Source: CAUTUX01 sp963542015 | Lineage (GTDB): Bacteria > Bacillota > Clostridia > Christensenellales > CAG-917 | DNA length: 64,000 bases | Assembly: GCA_963542015.1 (NCBI GenBank) | Contig: CAUTUX010000003.1 | Location: forward strand, 31,950-95,949 | Direction: 5' to 3' | Part shown: positions 37,432-46,914 of the stretch, piece by piece | Numbering within the stretch: position 1 is the first letter of the stretch | Layout: every line of letters begins with the position of its first letter | Made by a program: the position numbers and the translations under genes | Notes under the pieces: generated by a model | What the model saw: only the letters and a program-made list of their open reading frames with translations | Database searches by the model: none | What the model was told of the DNA's origin: nothing

Positions 37432-38118
37432 CTATACCTTATAATAATCAAGTTTCTTTTCTATAAATCTAAAAATCAATGTAAGAATTCCATTAAATGC
37501 CAAATAAAATATTCCAGAATAAAAAATAACCCAATACTGTGTTTTATTCGCATAAAATTCTGCAAAAGCAAGAATTTCCATTACCCCAATAATTCTCGCT
37601 AATGCTGTATCCTTTACAAGTGTAATGATCTCGTTTGACATCGGAGTTAATACTCTTTTAAAAAGTTGTGGTAACACTATTTTAAAATGTGTTTGTGTTC
37701 TTGTCAGTCCCAACACCTTAGCTGCTTCAAATTGTCCCTTTGGAGTCGCTGCAAGACCGCCTCTATATATTTCCGAAAAATATGCCGCATAGTTTACAAC
37801 AAATGCAATTGCTACAAATACAAAACTTAACTGAACGACCCTAATATCAAGTGCCCTTGCTATATCTTTACTTGGAACTCTGAAAACAACTATTGGAATA
37901 AATGACACTACAATAATCTGCAAAAGCAATGGCGTTCCCCTAATTATCCACACAAATGTCCTTGAAAGCCATCTCCATGGCTTAAATTTGGAATCAGAAC
38001 CCAATGCTATTATCATTCCCAAAGGAATTGCCACCACTAATGTGATGGCAAATAGCAGTAAGGTTCTTCCAAATCCTTCAAATAAATCTGCTGTTATCTT
38101 ACTTAAATCTGTTTTCAA
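37432..38118 (-). CDS. Polar amino acid ABC transporter permease (HisM/GlnP family)
   Basis: 228 residues with about five hydrophobic segments and the EAA loop EAAKVLGLTRTQTHFKIVLPQ that contacts the ATPase. LLFAITLVVAIPLGMIIAL begins the first membrane helix. Works in the cytoplasmic membrane with the ATPase (1 nt downstream) and the binding lipoprotein (2 nt upstream). Length and motifs are ordinary, in contrast with both partners. Confidence 0.93.
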   Translation of the reverse strand: MKTDLSKITADLFEGFGRTLLLFAITLVVAIPLGMIIALGSDSKFKPWRWLSRTFVWIIRGTPLLLQIIVVSFIPIVVFRVPSKDIARALDIRVVQLSFVFVAIAFVVNYAAYFSEIYRGGLAATPKGQFEAAKVLGLTRTQTHFKIVLPQLFKRVLTPMSNEIITLVKDTALARIIGVMEILAFAEFYANKTQYWVIFYSGIFYLAFNGILTLIFRFIEKKLDYYKV

Positions 38119-38120
38119 TA

Positions 38121-39020
38121 TTATCCTTTTTTAGGGATCATCAAATCCTCTGCAGATGAACCACTCTCTACCCCAATTGTTAAATCCTTATTTTGCTTTA
38201 ACTCTTCTACTGTCATGTTTTTATATTTTGCTACATCTTTTGCTTTAACAATTGGCATCTGCTTGTTTTCCATATATTCATATGACAACTCAAATGCTTT
38301 TTTCCTTTCTTCATCTACTGTGAAATTATTCCAAATTAAATCGATACTTCCAGTAGCAATTTCGTTTTCCTTATTTGACCATTTGATTACTTTAAACTCT
38401 ATTTCAATATTTGTCTTATATTTTTCATTCAAATATTTCACTACTGCTTTTGCTAAATTTGTTTCGTATCCTTTGAAATCCTTAACATCGCCATATGATG
38501 CTGGTTCAAGAAGGGTAACTCCTATAACTAATTTTTTTGTTTTAACTATTTTATCCCAAGAAGAATCTGTTGCATCGTTTGTAACTTCCCTTTTTGCAAG
38601 ATCTGCTTTTCTGTATGATTGCTCAACTCCGTACTCTTCATAAACTTCTTTAATCTTATTGTCATCTTTTGCGACATTGATAAGTCCCTCATTAATTTTC
38701 TCAATCAAAGCTTTACTTCCTTTTTTTGCTCCAACTGCAAATGTTTCTGTTCCCAGTGTCAGGTTATCAAGTGCTTTCAAGTCTCCTTTACTTTGTTTTT
38801 CATAATACTTCGCCATTATTGAGTCTACAATAGCCATATCAATAGCATCTCCCAATTTTGAAATTGCAGTTGCTTGGCTATCTAGTCTAAATACCTCTCT
38901 ACCAAATAAAAATTTAGATGCCTTGTTCTTCTTTCCGCATGCAGTCATCGGTATCACAAACACTGCTATTAGTAACATAGCGATAAAACTTAATAATAAT
39001 TTTTTGTTAATTGTTTTCAT
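38121..39020 (-). CDS. Circularly permuted amino acid-binding lipoprotein
   Basis: 299 residues with a lipoprotein signal peptide (hydrophobic 8-25, lipobox MTAC, Cys28). The mature protein has the halves of a family 3 solute-binding protein in reversed order. Residues 36-131 match the normal C-terminal half (GDAIDMAIVDSIMAKYY, FAVGAKKGSKALIEKIN, IKEVYEEYG). After a linker (132-154), residues 155-299 match the normal N-terminal half (KKLVIGVTLLEPASY, FKGYETNLAKAVVKYL, GSIDLIWNNFTVDEERKKA, TIGVESGSSAEDL), and the protein then stops. GGAGAAAGG precedes the ATG. Ligand is probably a polar amino acid. Confidence 0.93.
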   Translation of the reverse strand: MKTINKKLLLSFIAMLLIAVFVIPMTACGKKNKASKFLFGREVFRLDSQATAISKLGDAIDMAIVDSIMAKYYEKQSKGDLKALDNLTLGTETFAVGAKKGSKALIEKINEGLINVAKDDNKIKEVYEEYGVEQSYRKADLAKREVTNDATDSSWDKIVKTKKLVIGVTLLEPASYGDVKDFKGYETNLAKAVVKYLNEKYKTNIEIEFKVIKWSNKENEIATGSIDLIWNNFTVDEERKKAFELSYEYMENKQMPIVKAKDVAKYKNMTVEELKQNKDLTIGVESGSSAEDLMIPKKG

Positions 39021-39085
39021 TTTTCCTTTCTCCTTTTTTGATTTGATGTCTTTATCTTACTTTATCACACTAAAGTAGTAAAGTG

Positions 39086-39160
39086 TTTTTTGCAAGTTTT
39101 TACATTTTTTTGCTATTTTTATAACTTTTTCTGCTAAATTTGTCATTTTTAGTGATTTTT
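39086..39160. promoter_or_regulatory. Eight phased A-tracts (intrinsically curved DNA) upstream of the ABC operon
   Basis: Runs of five to seven T (A on the minus strand) are centred near 39088, 39099, 39108, 39118, 39128, 39138 (AAATTT), 39148 and 39158, a spacing of about 10 bp. They lie 66-140 nt upstream of the start of the permuted binding protein. In-phase A-tracts bend DNA and can act as UP-element-like activators. Confidence 0.75.
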
Positions 39161-39231
39161 ACAAACTTTCACTCGATTAATGTTACTGTTCTATCAATTA
39201 ATCTTTATTCTCACCAGATATTGTGTTCTTT

Positions 39232-40377
39232 TTATAGTTTTATGTTTTTTGTTATTTCTTCCATCAATGAGAAGGCTCCGTTAGTCATTATCCTACGACT
39301 TATAGTCGGTGTTATTAGATAATAATCCAATCCAAGCGATTCAAGATTTATTCCTTTAGCAAGTACTTTAACAATTCTGTCATATGAAATAATTATGTCA
39401 TCATCCAAATCTCGATATTTATTTACAAATGCATCAATTGAAATTGTTGTATATTTCTTACTCTTATATGGACTATATATCGCACAATTTATTCCAATAC
39501 TTTTAAAAAACTTATCTAGTCTTTCATTGAGATTGTTTTCCAAAAACACAATTATTTTTTTGTTTGATAGTTCTATAAGATTTTTCAGCTGAGCCACGGC
39601 AATTTTGTATTCATCTTTATATTGAACTTGAACATTTTTACCAAAAATTTCATTTAGTTCGTATAAAAATTTTTTTTCACTTTCAATATCAATAAAATTA
39701 GCGTCTGCTTTTTTAACATTTATTTGATCGCTCAATACTTTTGCACAATCATCTAAAGTCACGATTGCTTTACACCTATATATGTTAGATAAATTTCCCA
39801 ACACAAATCTATCAAGGTTGCTAAAAATACATTTCTCACCATACTTGCTTTCTATAAAGTCTTTAATATACTTTGCATCTCTTCTACTTTCATAACTAAA
39901 AACAGAGCCCAAAACTGCAAAGCCCTCTTTTTTAACATTCTCTACCTTGGATGCCTTAGCTATAAATTCATCAAGATAGTTCTCGGCTGAATTATCACTT
40001 CTCATACTCCGATACTTAACTTCAATATCAAATTTACCTTCTATGTTATATTTGAAATTTTCATAATCAAAATTAGTTAACTCTGCAATTGCTGACGGCA
40101 TCAGAAATACTTTTTTATAACCTCTATCAATTATAGTTTCAAGCATATCATCTACTCTAGAGTAATCAGATAGGGCTATTTCTGTATCTGTAAGGGGCAA
40201 CGAAAATAAATTATCAACTTTCTTATGTTTTATATGAAGTAACGAATTATGCCCAAGATTATATAAGGCGTGTCCTTTACCTGACAGCTCCAGCAAAGCC
40301 AAATCATCTACTAGTTCAAGTTGTTTGTATAGATTGTGCCTAGCACTTGGTACAGTCCCATACTTAATCAGTGGCAT
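39232..40377 (-). CDS. Nitrogenase component 1-like protein B (cysteine-poor)
   Basis: 381 residues. The N-terminal region SARHNLYKQLELVDDLALLEL, SLPLTDTEIALSDYSRVDDML and KKVFLMPSAIAEL follow the NifD/NifK fold pattern and align with the neighbouring protein A. It has none of the N-terminal cluster cysteines of NifD/NifK: all four Cys (near 170-290) lie later. The rest shows repeated Rossmann-like strands (GFAVLGSVFSYES, KAIVTLDDCA, KKIIVFLENN). It probably pairs with protein A, as BchB pairs with BchN. It overlaps protein A by 14 nt. Function unknown. Confidence 0.7.
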   Translation of the reverse strand: MPLIKYGTVPSARHNLYKQLELVDDLALLELSGKGHALYNLGHNSLLHIKHKKVDNLFSLPLTDTEIALSDYSRVDDMLETIIDRGYKKVFLMPSAIAELTNFDYENFKYNIEGKFDIEVKYRSMRSDNSAENYLDEFIAKASKVENVKKEGFAVLGSVFSYESRRDAKYIKDFIESKYGEKCIFSNLDRFVLGNLSNIYRCKAIVTLDDCAKVLSDQINVKKADANFIDIESEKKFLYELNEIFGKNVQVQYKDEYKIAVAQLKNLIELSNKKIIVFLENNLNERLDKFFKSIGINCAIYSPYKSKKYTTISIDAFVNKYRDLDDDIIISYDRIVKVLAKGINLESLGLDYYLITPTISRRIMTNGAFSLMEEITKNIKL

Positions 40378-40927
40378 ATTTCACCTGTACACTAAATTCT
40401 TCGTTTAGATATTCACAAATCTGCCTATACTTGCTATCTGTACAAACCAGCTGGCTACAAAACATATCATCACATAAATTTGAAAATCTTGTATATTCAT
40501 TTTTTAAAATGGATTTTCTATTTTTGATTTGAATATTTTCTTTTAAACATAATTGTTTATATAAATACTGTATTATATCTTTTTGTGCTTTAAATTCAGA
40601 ACCATTAATAAATACTGTTCTTTCGCCCAAAGTAAACTCAATATCTCCTCGTATATTAATCATTTGAGAAACACATGTTGAAATAATTACAACTTTTATA
40701 CCCGTCTCTTCCAGATCTTTAATACTTTCGATTAATTCTGAATAATCCCCAATCGAAAGTTCCTTATCTGTTAAAAGATATGAATATATGTTGCTATTGA
40801 TATTTGAAAATTTATGTACAAAATATGAGCATTCATGGGCTCCAAGGATGAGTATAGCAATATCTTTATATGTAGATAATTCTTCAACAATGATATCCAT
40901 GTTGCAGTGTTGTAAATTATTATTCAT
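40364..40927 (-). CDS. Short nitrogenase component 1-like protein A with three candidate cluster cysteines
   Basis: 187 residues, far shorter than NifD or BchN (over 400). It corresponds to the first Rossmann domain: AILILGAHECSYFVHKF, YLLTDKELSIGDYSELIES and VVIISTCVSQMIN. Cysteines at 8, 33 and 85 are spaced 25 and 52 residues apart, similar in order to the three cluster ligands of BchN-type proteins (from memory, 25 and about 61 apart). The C-terminal third is charged and ends with QVKYATD. It overlaps the NifH-like gene by 8 nt. It could be a truncated homologue or a genuine small subunit; intact overlapping frames favour the latter. Confidence 0.65.
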   Translation of the reverse strand: MNNNLQHCNMDIIVEELSTYKDIAILILGAHECSYFVHKFSNINSNIYSYLLTDKELSIGDYSELIESIKDLEETGIKVVIISTCVSQMINIRGDIEFTLGERTVFINGSEFKAQKDIIQYLYKQLCLKENIQIKNRKSILKNEYTRFSNLCDDMFCSQLVCTDSKYRQICEYLNEEFSVQVKYATD

Positions 40928-41672
40928 TTATACCCTCTATATATTTTGCTAACTTAATGTAAGTCTCTGAAATTTTCGATTCAGGGAACTTTAACACAAC
41001 TGTACAATTTTCTTTTTCAGCTTCCTGCACATCTGAAGATCTTTCAATTGTTGCTATTAAATCTACACCTTTTTCTCTACAAAACTTATTTACCGTTTCA
41101 TCCTCATTCTCAATATTTTTTTTATTTAATATCAACCCTTTTAATTTTGCGATATTAGGATTCTTATTTATCCGAACAGCTTCTATTACATTGTCGGCAG
41201 CATACAATGACATCATTTCCCCTGAAGTAACGATATACAGTTCTTCTGCATATCCATTTTTAATTGGCATGGCAAATCCACCACATACAACATCGCCCAA
41301 AACATCATATAAAACATAATCTGGGTTATATTTTTCAAAAACTTTTAATTCTTGTATTTTCTCAAAAGCTGTGATTATTCCTCGACCAGCGCAACCAGTT
41401 CCTGGGGCGGGACCTCCAGATTCAATGCACAAAACTCCATCGTCTGCCTTAACTAAAAAGTCATCTATTTGAAGAGCATCCCCCTTTTCAAGAAATGCTC
41501 TCAATACTGTTTTTATTCTTCTACCTTTCGTGTGTAGGATTGTTGAGTCGCTCTTAGGGTCACAACCTATTTGCAAAACTGTTTTTCCTTGTTTTACAAG
41601 AACAGCTGCCAAATTAGAAACAGTCGTTGTTTTACCTATGCCACCTTTCCCATATATTGCTATCCGTTTCAT
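40920..41672 (-). CDS. NifH/BchL-like iron-sulfur ATPase
   Basis: 250 residues with the full NifH signature: P-loop YGKGGIGKTTTVSN, CDPKSDST, cluster cysteines in GTGCAGRG (about 97) and DVLGDVVCGGFAMP (about 131), and the SGEMMSLYAADN switch region. It should be a homodimer holding one 4Fe-4S cluster and donating electrons to a component 1 partner on ATP hydrolysis. No nifEN, nifB or other nitrogen fixation genes are visible, so nitrogen fixation is unlikely. The start lacks a Shine-Dalgarno sequence; the preceding lipoprotein gene stops 40 nt upstream. Confidence 0.9.
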   Translation of the reverse strand: MKRIAIYGKGGIGKTTTVSNLAAVLVKQGKTVLQIGCDPKSDSTILHTKGRRIKTVLRAFLEKGDALQIDDFLVKADDGVLCIESGGPAPGTGCAGRGIITAFEKIQELKVFEKYNPDYVLYDVLGDVVCGGFAMPIKNGYAEELYIVTSGEMMSLYAADNVIEAVRINKNPNIAKLKGLILNKKNIENEDETVNKFCREKGVDLIATIERSSDVQEAEKENCTVVLKFPESKISETYIKLAKYIEGINE

Positions 41673-41712
41673 ATTGCAAAGATAACATAATATCGCAAAT
41701 AGCCATACATTT

Positions 41713-44700
41713 TTATTTAATTTTTATTTTAAATTTATAACTACTGTTTTCATTTTCATATTTTACAAGTATTTCGTTACCAATTTTTCTAATTGATAGA
41801 CTTTCTTCTTCATCTTTTGCAATTCCAAAAATATCTCTAAACTTGGTAATTATGTTTTTGTCATCCGTTTCAATTTCAAAGTTTTCCAAGTCCTCTGAAT
41901 TATCAATTATTCTTCTAATTATTCCCGAAATATCATTTTTAATGCTTTCTAACTTACTATTTTTCGTTTTATATGAACTTTCAATTACTTCGCCATTTGG
42001 CAACTTATATTCCGTGCTACCATCCTGCTTAAACATTACATCTCCAATGGCTGTCTGTGCTTTCTCATAAGAATATCTTGAGTTATCATCCTCATCTCCA
42101 TTTGTTATTTCGTACGCACTATCCAATTTGTTTTTTATATCTTCCCATGACATTGCTTTATTCTTTTCAATCTCTGACAATATTTTTTTATCTAGTGTGT
42201 CGTTAATAGTTGGGGTAGCTTTCATTCTAAATGCTTCATAATACCCAAAGTCTCCTGCATTTTTATCTATGCCTTCAACTTTTCTATATCCTATAAAGGT
42301 AAGGCTATTATCGCTATTATTCTGTACTGCTATACGATCAATATTTTTATATCTGAGTAAAGATAGTATCCCTTTAAATCCATCTGGAATCGTTATATCA
42401 TCCAACTCATCTAAGTATAAAAATCCCGTTCCGTTTAATACCGTATTTTTTATATGAAAATCACTTTTATCTAGATGATGTTTTAGATGTCTGAGATAAT
42501 CAATTACTTTGTTACTAAACCAATTAACTCCATCTTGCGATATCCTATTTCCATCATCTAAAGTTGCATTGACTTTATAATCATTCTCCTTATATATTCC
42601 TTTCTTCGTTGCTAAGTTGAATACATATTTATTATGTCTATATATAAGATTCTGCTTATTATTGTTTATTGAATCTGTAGCTTCAGCCTCATAAACTGTT
42701 GAAATTTCTCCATTGTAAAACATCTTAAATTTTTCTTTAAGATCCTTTAAATTTTGTTTTTTAGTTTCATCTGTTACTTTTTCAGATACTTTAACTAGCT
42801 TAGACTTTGCTTGATTTAATAAAATTTCATATGTAACTAACGTATCGTAATCCGCTTTATCTTTTTTATCATTAACTTCATCAAGCAATTTCTTATACTC
42901 TGCACCATTTGAATATTCAGATGCGTTGGTCGTGTCGTGATTTATAAAATCACTAAGTTTATTCTTTATTTCCGTAATTTTGTCATTATTAACAAATTGT
43001 GTCTCTATCTCGTTGATGCGTTTTTTCATTTGTTCAATTACTTCAAGTACATCTTTTAAATTCAATATTTTAATTGTTAATAATTCATCCACTTTGCTCT
43101 TTAAGTCATCTGATAAAGTGTCGTATTTCGCATTGTTCTTTAATTCAGTCAATTTATTCTTCAAGTTATTGTATTCAACATCATCTTTTTCTCTAGTTTG
43201 TAAGTAAGTCAAATTAGTATATAACCGTCTCAAGTTTTCTATCATTTTAAGTGCCATAGGTCGCTTACTGTTAGCAATAGCATTAAAGGCATTTGTAGCA
43301 TTTTCTATAGTTTCCCTAATTTCATCAACAAACGCATCTGCACTCATTGAATACCAAACTTTCATCGCTTCAAGCTCTCTCTCTTCATATCTTGTTAATA
43401 CTCGTAAGATTCCTTCTGTTTCGGCGAGTTTTTGCTTGCGTTGAATAAATGAATCTACTGTATTAAGTTCTTCATTAAGCTCACTTATTTTACGTTTGAA
43501 ATCATTTGTGCTGTCTTCCGTATATAACGACTCATTATCCTTCACTAACTCTGTATTTTTCTTCTCTTGCGTTGCCTGAGTTAATTCAGCTTTTATTTTA
43601 TCCATAGATTTCGATAGAAGATCTAGTAGTTCTCTTCTAGCCTTTTGCAAGCTATCCACAGTTGCCATAGAATCATCAATCAAATTTTTGTATTCATCTT
43701 CCTTTGATAATATATTAGTCAAATCACTAGATGAGTCCAAATTGTTCGTCATAATTTTTTTAATATCTTCAATGTGCTGTTTAATTGTTTTTTTTAATAT
43801 GGTTTTTGATTTTGAATATACTAAATTCTCAACCTCGTTATAGTAGTTTTCTATTTCTTTATACTGATCATATCTAATAATATTTTCTTTTAATTTCTCG
43901 TTTAGATTATCATATTTTAACTGCGTATCTGTATCAAGAGTTATCTTCTCATCAGCAATTAACTGAGCAAGTTTTGTAGCTTTATTTTTGGCTTCAGCCA
44001 TTTCTTTTTCTACATATTTTTTTTCTGCATTATCTATCGCATCACTGAAGTCTGAAACTTTTTCTAGTTTATCTGCGAAATCTATAACTGCTTGAATGGC
44101 TACAACATTATCAGATATTTTCTTTCTAAGCGATTCGTTGTCAGCTATCTTTCTATTTATATTTACACATAATTTATTACCAATAACAGATAGTGTAACT
44201 GTATCAATTTTGTTTTTATTGAAAAAATTATTATTAGAAATCTCAAATACTTTTTCTAATAATTTTTCAAAATCTGCCACTTCTTTGTAATCAAATATAT
44301 ACTCATCTGTCTTTGGTAAATATTTAATCTTATCCATATTTGATAATATTTTTTCTATTAAATTTAATGAGGCAAATTCATAATCTGTAGTATTAATGAA
44401 GTTTTTAAATTCTCTATTTTCAAATATGCCTTTTACTCCAAAGGTACTAGATAAATATTTCTTATACGCATGAAAATCATTAGTACGACTATTAAATTTA
44501 AAGGCACTATTATCTCCAAAATATTGCACTATTTCATGCTCTTTAACTTTAGCTACTGCCCAGTCATTTCCACTATTAACATCCTCTTGTGTTCCACCTG
44601 CAATAATGTGTGAATAATCTTTAATATGCATTTTATATGCTTGGGCTTTATCACTTATTAACTTTTTCAATTTCTTTATAATTTCTGAATTATCATCAAG

Positions 44701-45429
44701 GGTTACATCTGTTTTATATTCTGAATTATTAGCAAGAAAATTAGTAACTGCTGGATGCGTTTTTTCTTCTTTAAGCATAGTCGCCTCTACAGCAACCTTA
44801 TCATCATTCATCAACTTAATGTTTAGTGTGTTACCATTTATTGTAAACACGGCTTTTGTGAGTTCTTCATACGGGATCTTACTGCCTAACGAATTTGAAA
44901 TTGATTCTAATACATTGTGATTTGTAGTACTTGCAACATTTCCATCCACGGTGAATTCATATCCTCCTGCATTAACTTTAGCTTGTGTATACATATCTTT
45001 ATCTGTCATTGAAGCTTGTATGGAAAAAAATTGCCCTCTTACAGTATCGCCCTTACGATAATGTGGGAAACCCATGATTTTAGCAGCTCTTCTGCCAATT
45101 TTTAGTTCATCATTTTCTATTTTAAAATCATGAACCCATGAATCAAAATTAATAAATCCTTCATTCTTCTCTGAATTATATAAATACTTTTCACCTGCAT
45201 ATGTTTTATATGTTTTACCTTCAGACTTTACATCAAACTCCATATTTTTGATTGACATGAACTCATAGAGTTTATCCAATGTCTTCCCTTTTACCTGCTG
45301 TTCTGTCTGTTTTTCTATCGTTTTATTTGGTTTCTTTTTACTACATGCTGCTACCGAAAACACCACTGCAAATACCAAAACTAAACTTATAAATAAGGCA
45401 AATACTTTTGTTATTTTATTATTGTGCAT
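41713..45429 (-). CDS. Very large coiled-coil-rich lipoprotein of unknown function
   Basis: 1238 residues. The N-terminal signal peptide ends in the lipobox VAAC (Cys about 29). The middle (about 450-950) is rich in Lys, Glu and Asn with long predicted coiled coils; the ends look globular (AGGTQEDVNSGNDWAVAKV near 270; GTGFLYLDELDDI near 1000). No known domain is recognised. GGAG is 6 nt upstream. It sits between the NifH-like gene and the two transglutaminase-like lipoproteins and is likely displayed on the cell surface as part of the same system, perhaps capturing a ligand or scaffold. Confidence 0.75.
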   Translation of the reverse strand: MHNNKITKVFALFISLVLVFAVVFSVAACSKKKPNKTIEKQTEQQVKGKTLDKLYEFMSIKNMEFDVKSEGKTYKTYAGEKYLYNSEKNEGFINFDSWVHDFKIENDELKIGRRAAKIMGFPHYRKGDTVRGQFFSIQASMTDKDMYTQAKVNAGGYEFTVDGNVASTTNHNVLESISNSLGSKIPYEELTKAVFTINGNTLNIKLMNDDKVAVEATMLKEEKTHPAVTNFLANNSEYKTDVTLDDNSEIIKKLKKLISDKAQAYKMHIKDYSHIIAGGTQEDVNSGNDWAVAKVKEHEIVQYFGDNSAFKFNSRTNDFHAYKKYLSSTFGVKGIFENREFKNFINTTDYEFASLNLIEKILSNMDKIKYLPKTDEYIFDYKEVADFEKLLEKVFEISNNNFFNKNKIDTVTLSVIGNKLCVNINRKIADNESLRKKISDNVVAIQAVIDFADKLEKVSDFSDAIDNAEKKYVEKEMAEAKNKATKLAQLIADEKITLDTDTQLKYDNLNEKLKENIIRYDQYKEIENYYNEVENLVYSKSKTILKKTIKQHIEDIKKIMTNNLDSSSDLTNILSKEDEYKNLIDDSMATVDSLQKARRELLDLLSKSMDKIKAELTQATQEKKNTELVKDNESLYTEDSTNDFKRKISELNEELNTVDSFIQRKQKLAETEGILRVLTRYEERELEAMKVWYSMSADAFVDEIRETIENATNAFNAIANSKRPMALKMIENLRRLYTNLTYLQTREKDDVEYNNLKNKLTELKNNAKYDTLSDDLKSKVDELLTIKILNLKDVLEVIEQMKKRINEIETQFVNNDKITEIKNKLSDFINHDTTNASEYSNGAEYKKLLDEVNDKKDKADYDTLVTYEILLNQAKSKLVKVSEKVTDETKKQNLKDLKEKFKMFYNGEISTVYEAEATDSINNNKQNLIYRHNKYVFNLATKKGIYKENDYKVNATLDDGNRISQDGVNWFSNKVIDYLRHLKHHLDKSDFHIKNTVLNGTGFLYLDELDDITIPDGFKGILSLLRYKNIDRIAVQNNSDNSLTFIGYRKVEGIDKNAGDFGYYEAFRMKATPTINDTLDKKILSEIEKNKAMSWEDIKNKLDSAYEITNGDEDDNSRYSYEKAQTAIGDVMFKQDGSTEYKLPNGEVIESSYKTKNSKLESIKNDISGIIRRIIDNSEDLENFEIETDDKNIITKFRDIFGIAKDEEESLSIRKIGNEILVKYENENSSYKFKIKIK

Positions 45430-45498
45430 AAATTCTCCTTTGTTAAAATTGTTTAACTTTTCACATTATAAATTATTTTACTAAAATGGCAAAATGAA

Positions 45499-46914
45499 TT
45501 AATCGAACTTTAATATACATGTATATGTATGTTTAAAATTTGACCTATTCTTCAATATTCGTATCATGACATTTGTTGCTTCGTATTTTAACTGTGTGTC
45601 GTTAGAATACTGTGTCAGCAACTCGATCTGCATCGCTATATATTGTGGATATTTACCATTTCTATACATCTCAAGTAATATTGATATGTTATTATCTAGA
45701 TACTTTTTTAAATCGTCCCAATCATGAAATTTGTATCTTATGTCTCCAAATTCTTCTTTTTCAATTTTTTCATATATATCGTAGTGCTTTAATGAAGCAT
45801 ACTTCCATGCATTATTCCCGTTATCATCTTTCCCCAATTCTGTATGTTTGTTTGTTAGAAACATATTATATCTAGAATAAATTAGACTATCTTTAAATCC
45901 AATTTGCTTATATCTATCATTAACCTGACCATATGTTGTGCATGAAAGATACCACTTCCCATTTATCTTTACATAATTATATGCATGCCCATTCCCATCA
46001 TAATCTTTTGCTGTAACCCTCTTACTTTCTATCCCTGCCATTGCAAGTAAAAGAACATATGCCTTACTTTTACCATCGCACACTGCCGACTGTGTTAAAA
46101 TTGCACCTTCAAGATAATATGCATATGGTTCTATGTTGCCAGCATTTGGATCTTCAAGAATTTTGTAATCATATTGCACTTCTGTAGTAAGATAATTAAA
46201 AATTTGTTTTGCTTTTTCAAGTTCATTCATTTCAGGATTTAAAATTTTTCTTAATATGGTTTTTGCCTTTTCATAAATCTTTTCTGCAACAGATCCTACC
46301 TTTACAATCGGTCTATAACCATTCTGTACTGCATAATACAATTGTTCTGAATTTTCAACATCCAATCCTTTAACATATTTATCTGTATCAAAATTGTTAT
46401 ACTCTCCCTTTACATTCTGTAGGGCATCTAAATAATCTTTATTCTTTACAAAAACTTTATTCGGATCCTGATTGTTCGCTTTTGTTGCCACTTGCCCTTC
46501 TTTAATTCTTATTTTAATTATTCCTTCTGTATTGAACTGGGAAGAGTCTAAATTGTTAACCGACAATTCTGCTATATCCGACAGCTGAGAAGCCATCTCA
46601 TATTCCTCATATATGCTTTTTATTTGTCTCTTATATTCATCACTTATCTTGTATTTAACTGTTTGAGAGATCATATTAAATCTCATGAAATCTAACGCAT
46701 ATGTGAGTTCTTTTCGGCTTCCTATTATCCTAGATGGCACTTCCAATTTGTTCTCACCATTAGTTTTTATTTCATCTATGTACTGTACTTTTTCTGGTTC
46801 GGCAATTTTTTTCTTTTTTAAATTGTCTTGTTCCCCACATGCAATAAATAAAAATATTGATAAACATAAAACAAATAATATGTTTAAAACTTTTCTCACA
46901 CGAAACATGCCCAT
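45499..46914 (-). CDS. Transglutaminase-like lipoprotein 1
   Basis: 471 residues, lipobox FIAC (Cys about 26). The C-terminal half has a transglutaminase-like fold: AVCDGKSKAYVLLLAMAGI (catalytic Cys) and GNGHAYNYVKINGKWYLSCT (His). The third triad position, normally Asp in a VDPT-type motif, is Cys here. The N-terminal half (to about 200) is unrecognised. It is a paralogue of the gene upstream, which it overlaps by 19 nt. GGGAG lies 6 nt before the ATG at 46914. Outward-facing; peptide cross-linking or hydrolysis is possible but the missing Asp makes activity uncertain. Confidence 0.85.
   Translation of the reverse strand: MGMFRVRKVLNILFVLCLSIFLFIACGEQDNLKKKKIAEPEKVQYIDEIKTNGENKLEVPSRIIGSRKELTYALDFMRFNMISQTVKYKISDEYKRQIKSIYEEYEMASQLSDIAELSVNNLDSSQFNTEGIIKIRIKEGQVATKANNQDPNKVFVKNKDYLDALQNVKGEYNNFDTDKYVKGLDVENSEQLYYAVQNGYRPIVKVGSVAEKIYEKAKTILRKILNPEMNELEKAKQIFNYLTTEVQYDYKILEDPNAGNIEPYAYYLEGAILTQSAVCDGKSKAYVLLLAMAGIESKRVTAKDYDGNGHAYNYVKINGKWYLSCTTYGQVNDRYKQIGFKDSLIYSRYNMFLTNKHTELGKDDNGNNAWKYASLKHYDIYEKIEKEEFGDIRYKFHDWDDLKKYLDNNISILLEMYRNGKYPQYIAMQIELLTQYSNDTQLKYEATNVMIRILKNRSNFKHTYTCILKFD

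Noticed and set aside
39232..41672. True nitrogen fixation genes
   Set aside because: The component 1-like proteins are too short, lack the FeMo-cofactor ligands as far as seen, and no nifB, nifE or nifN is present.
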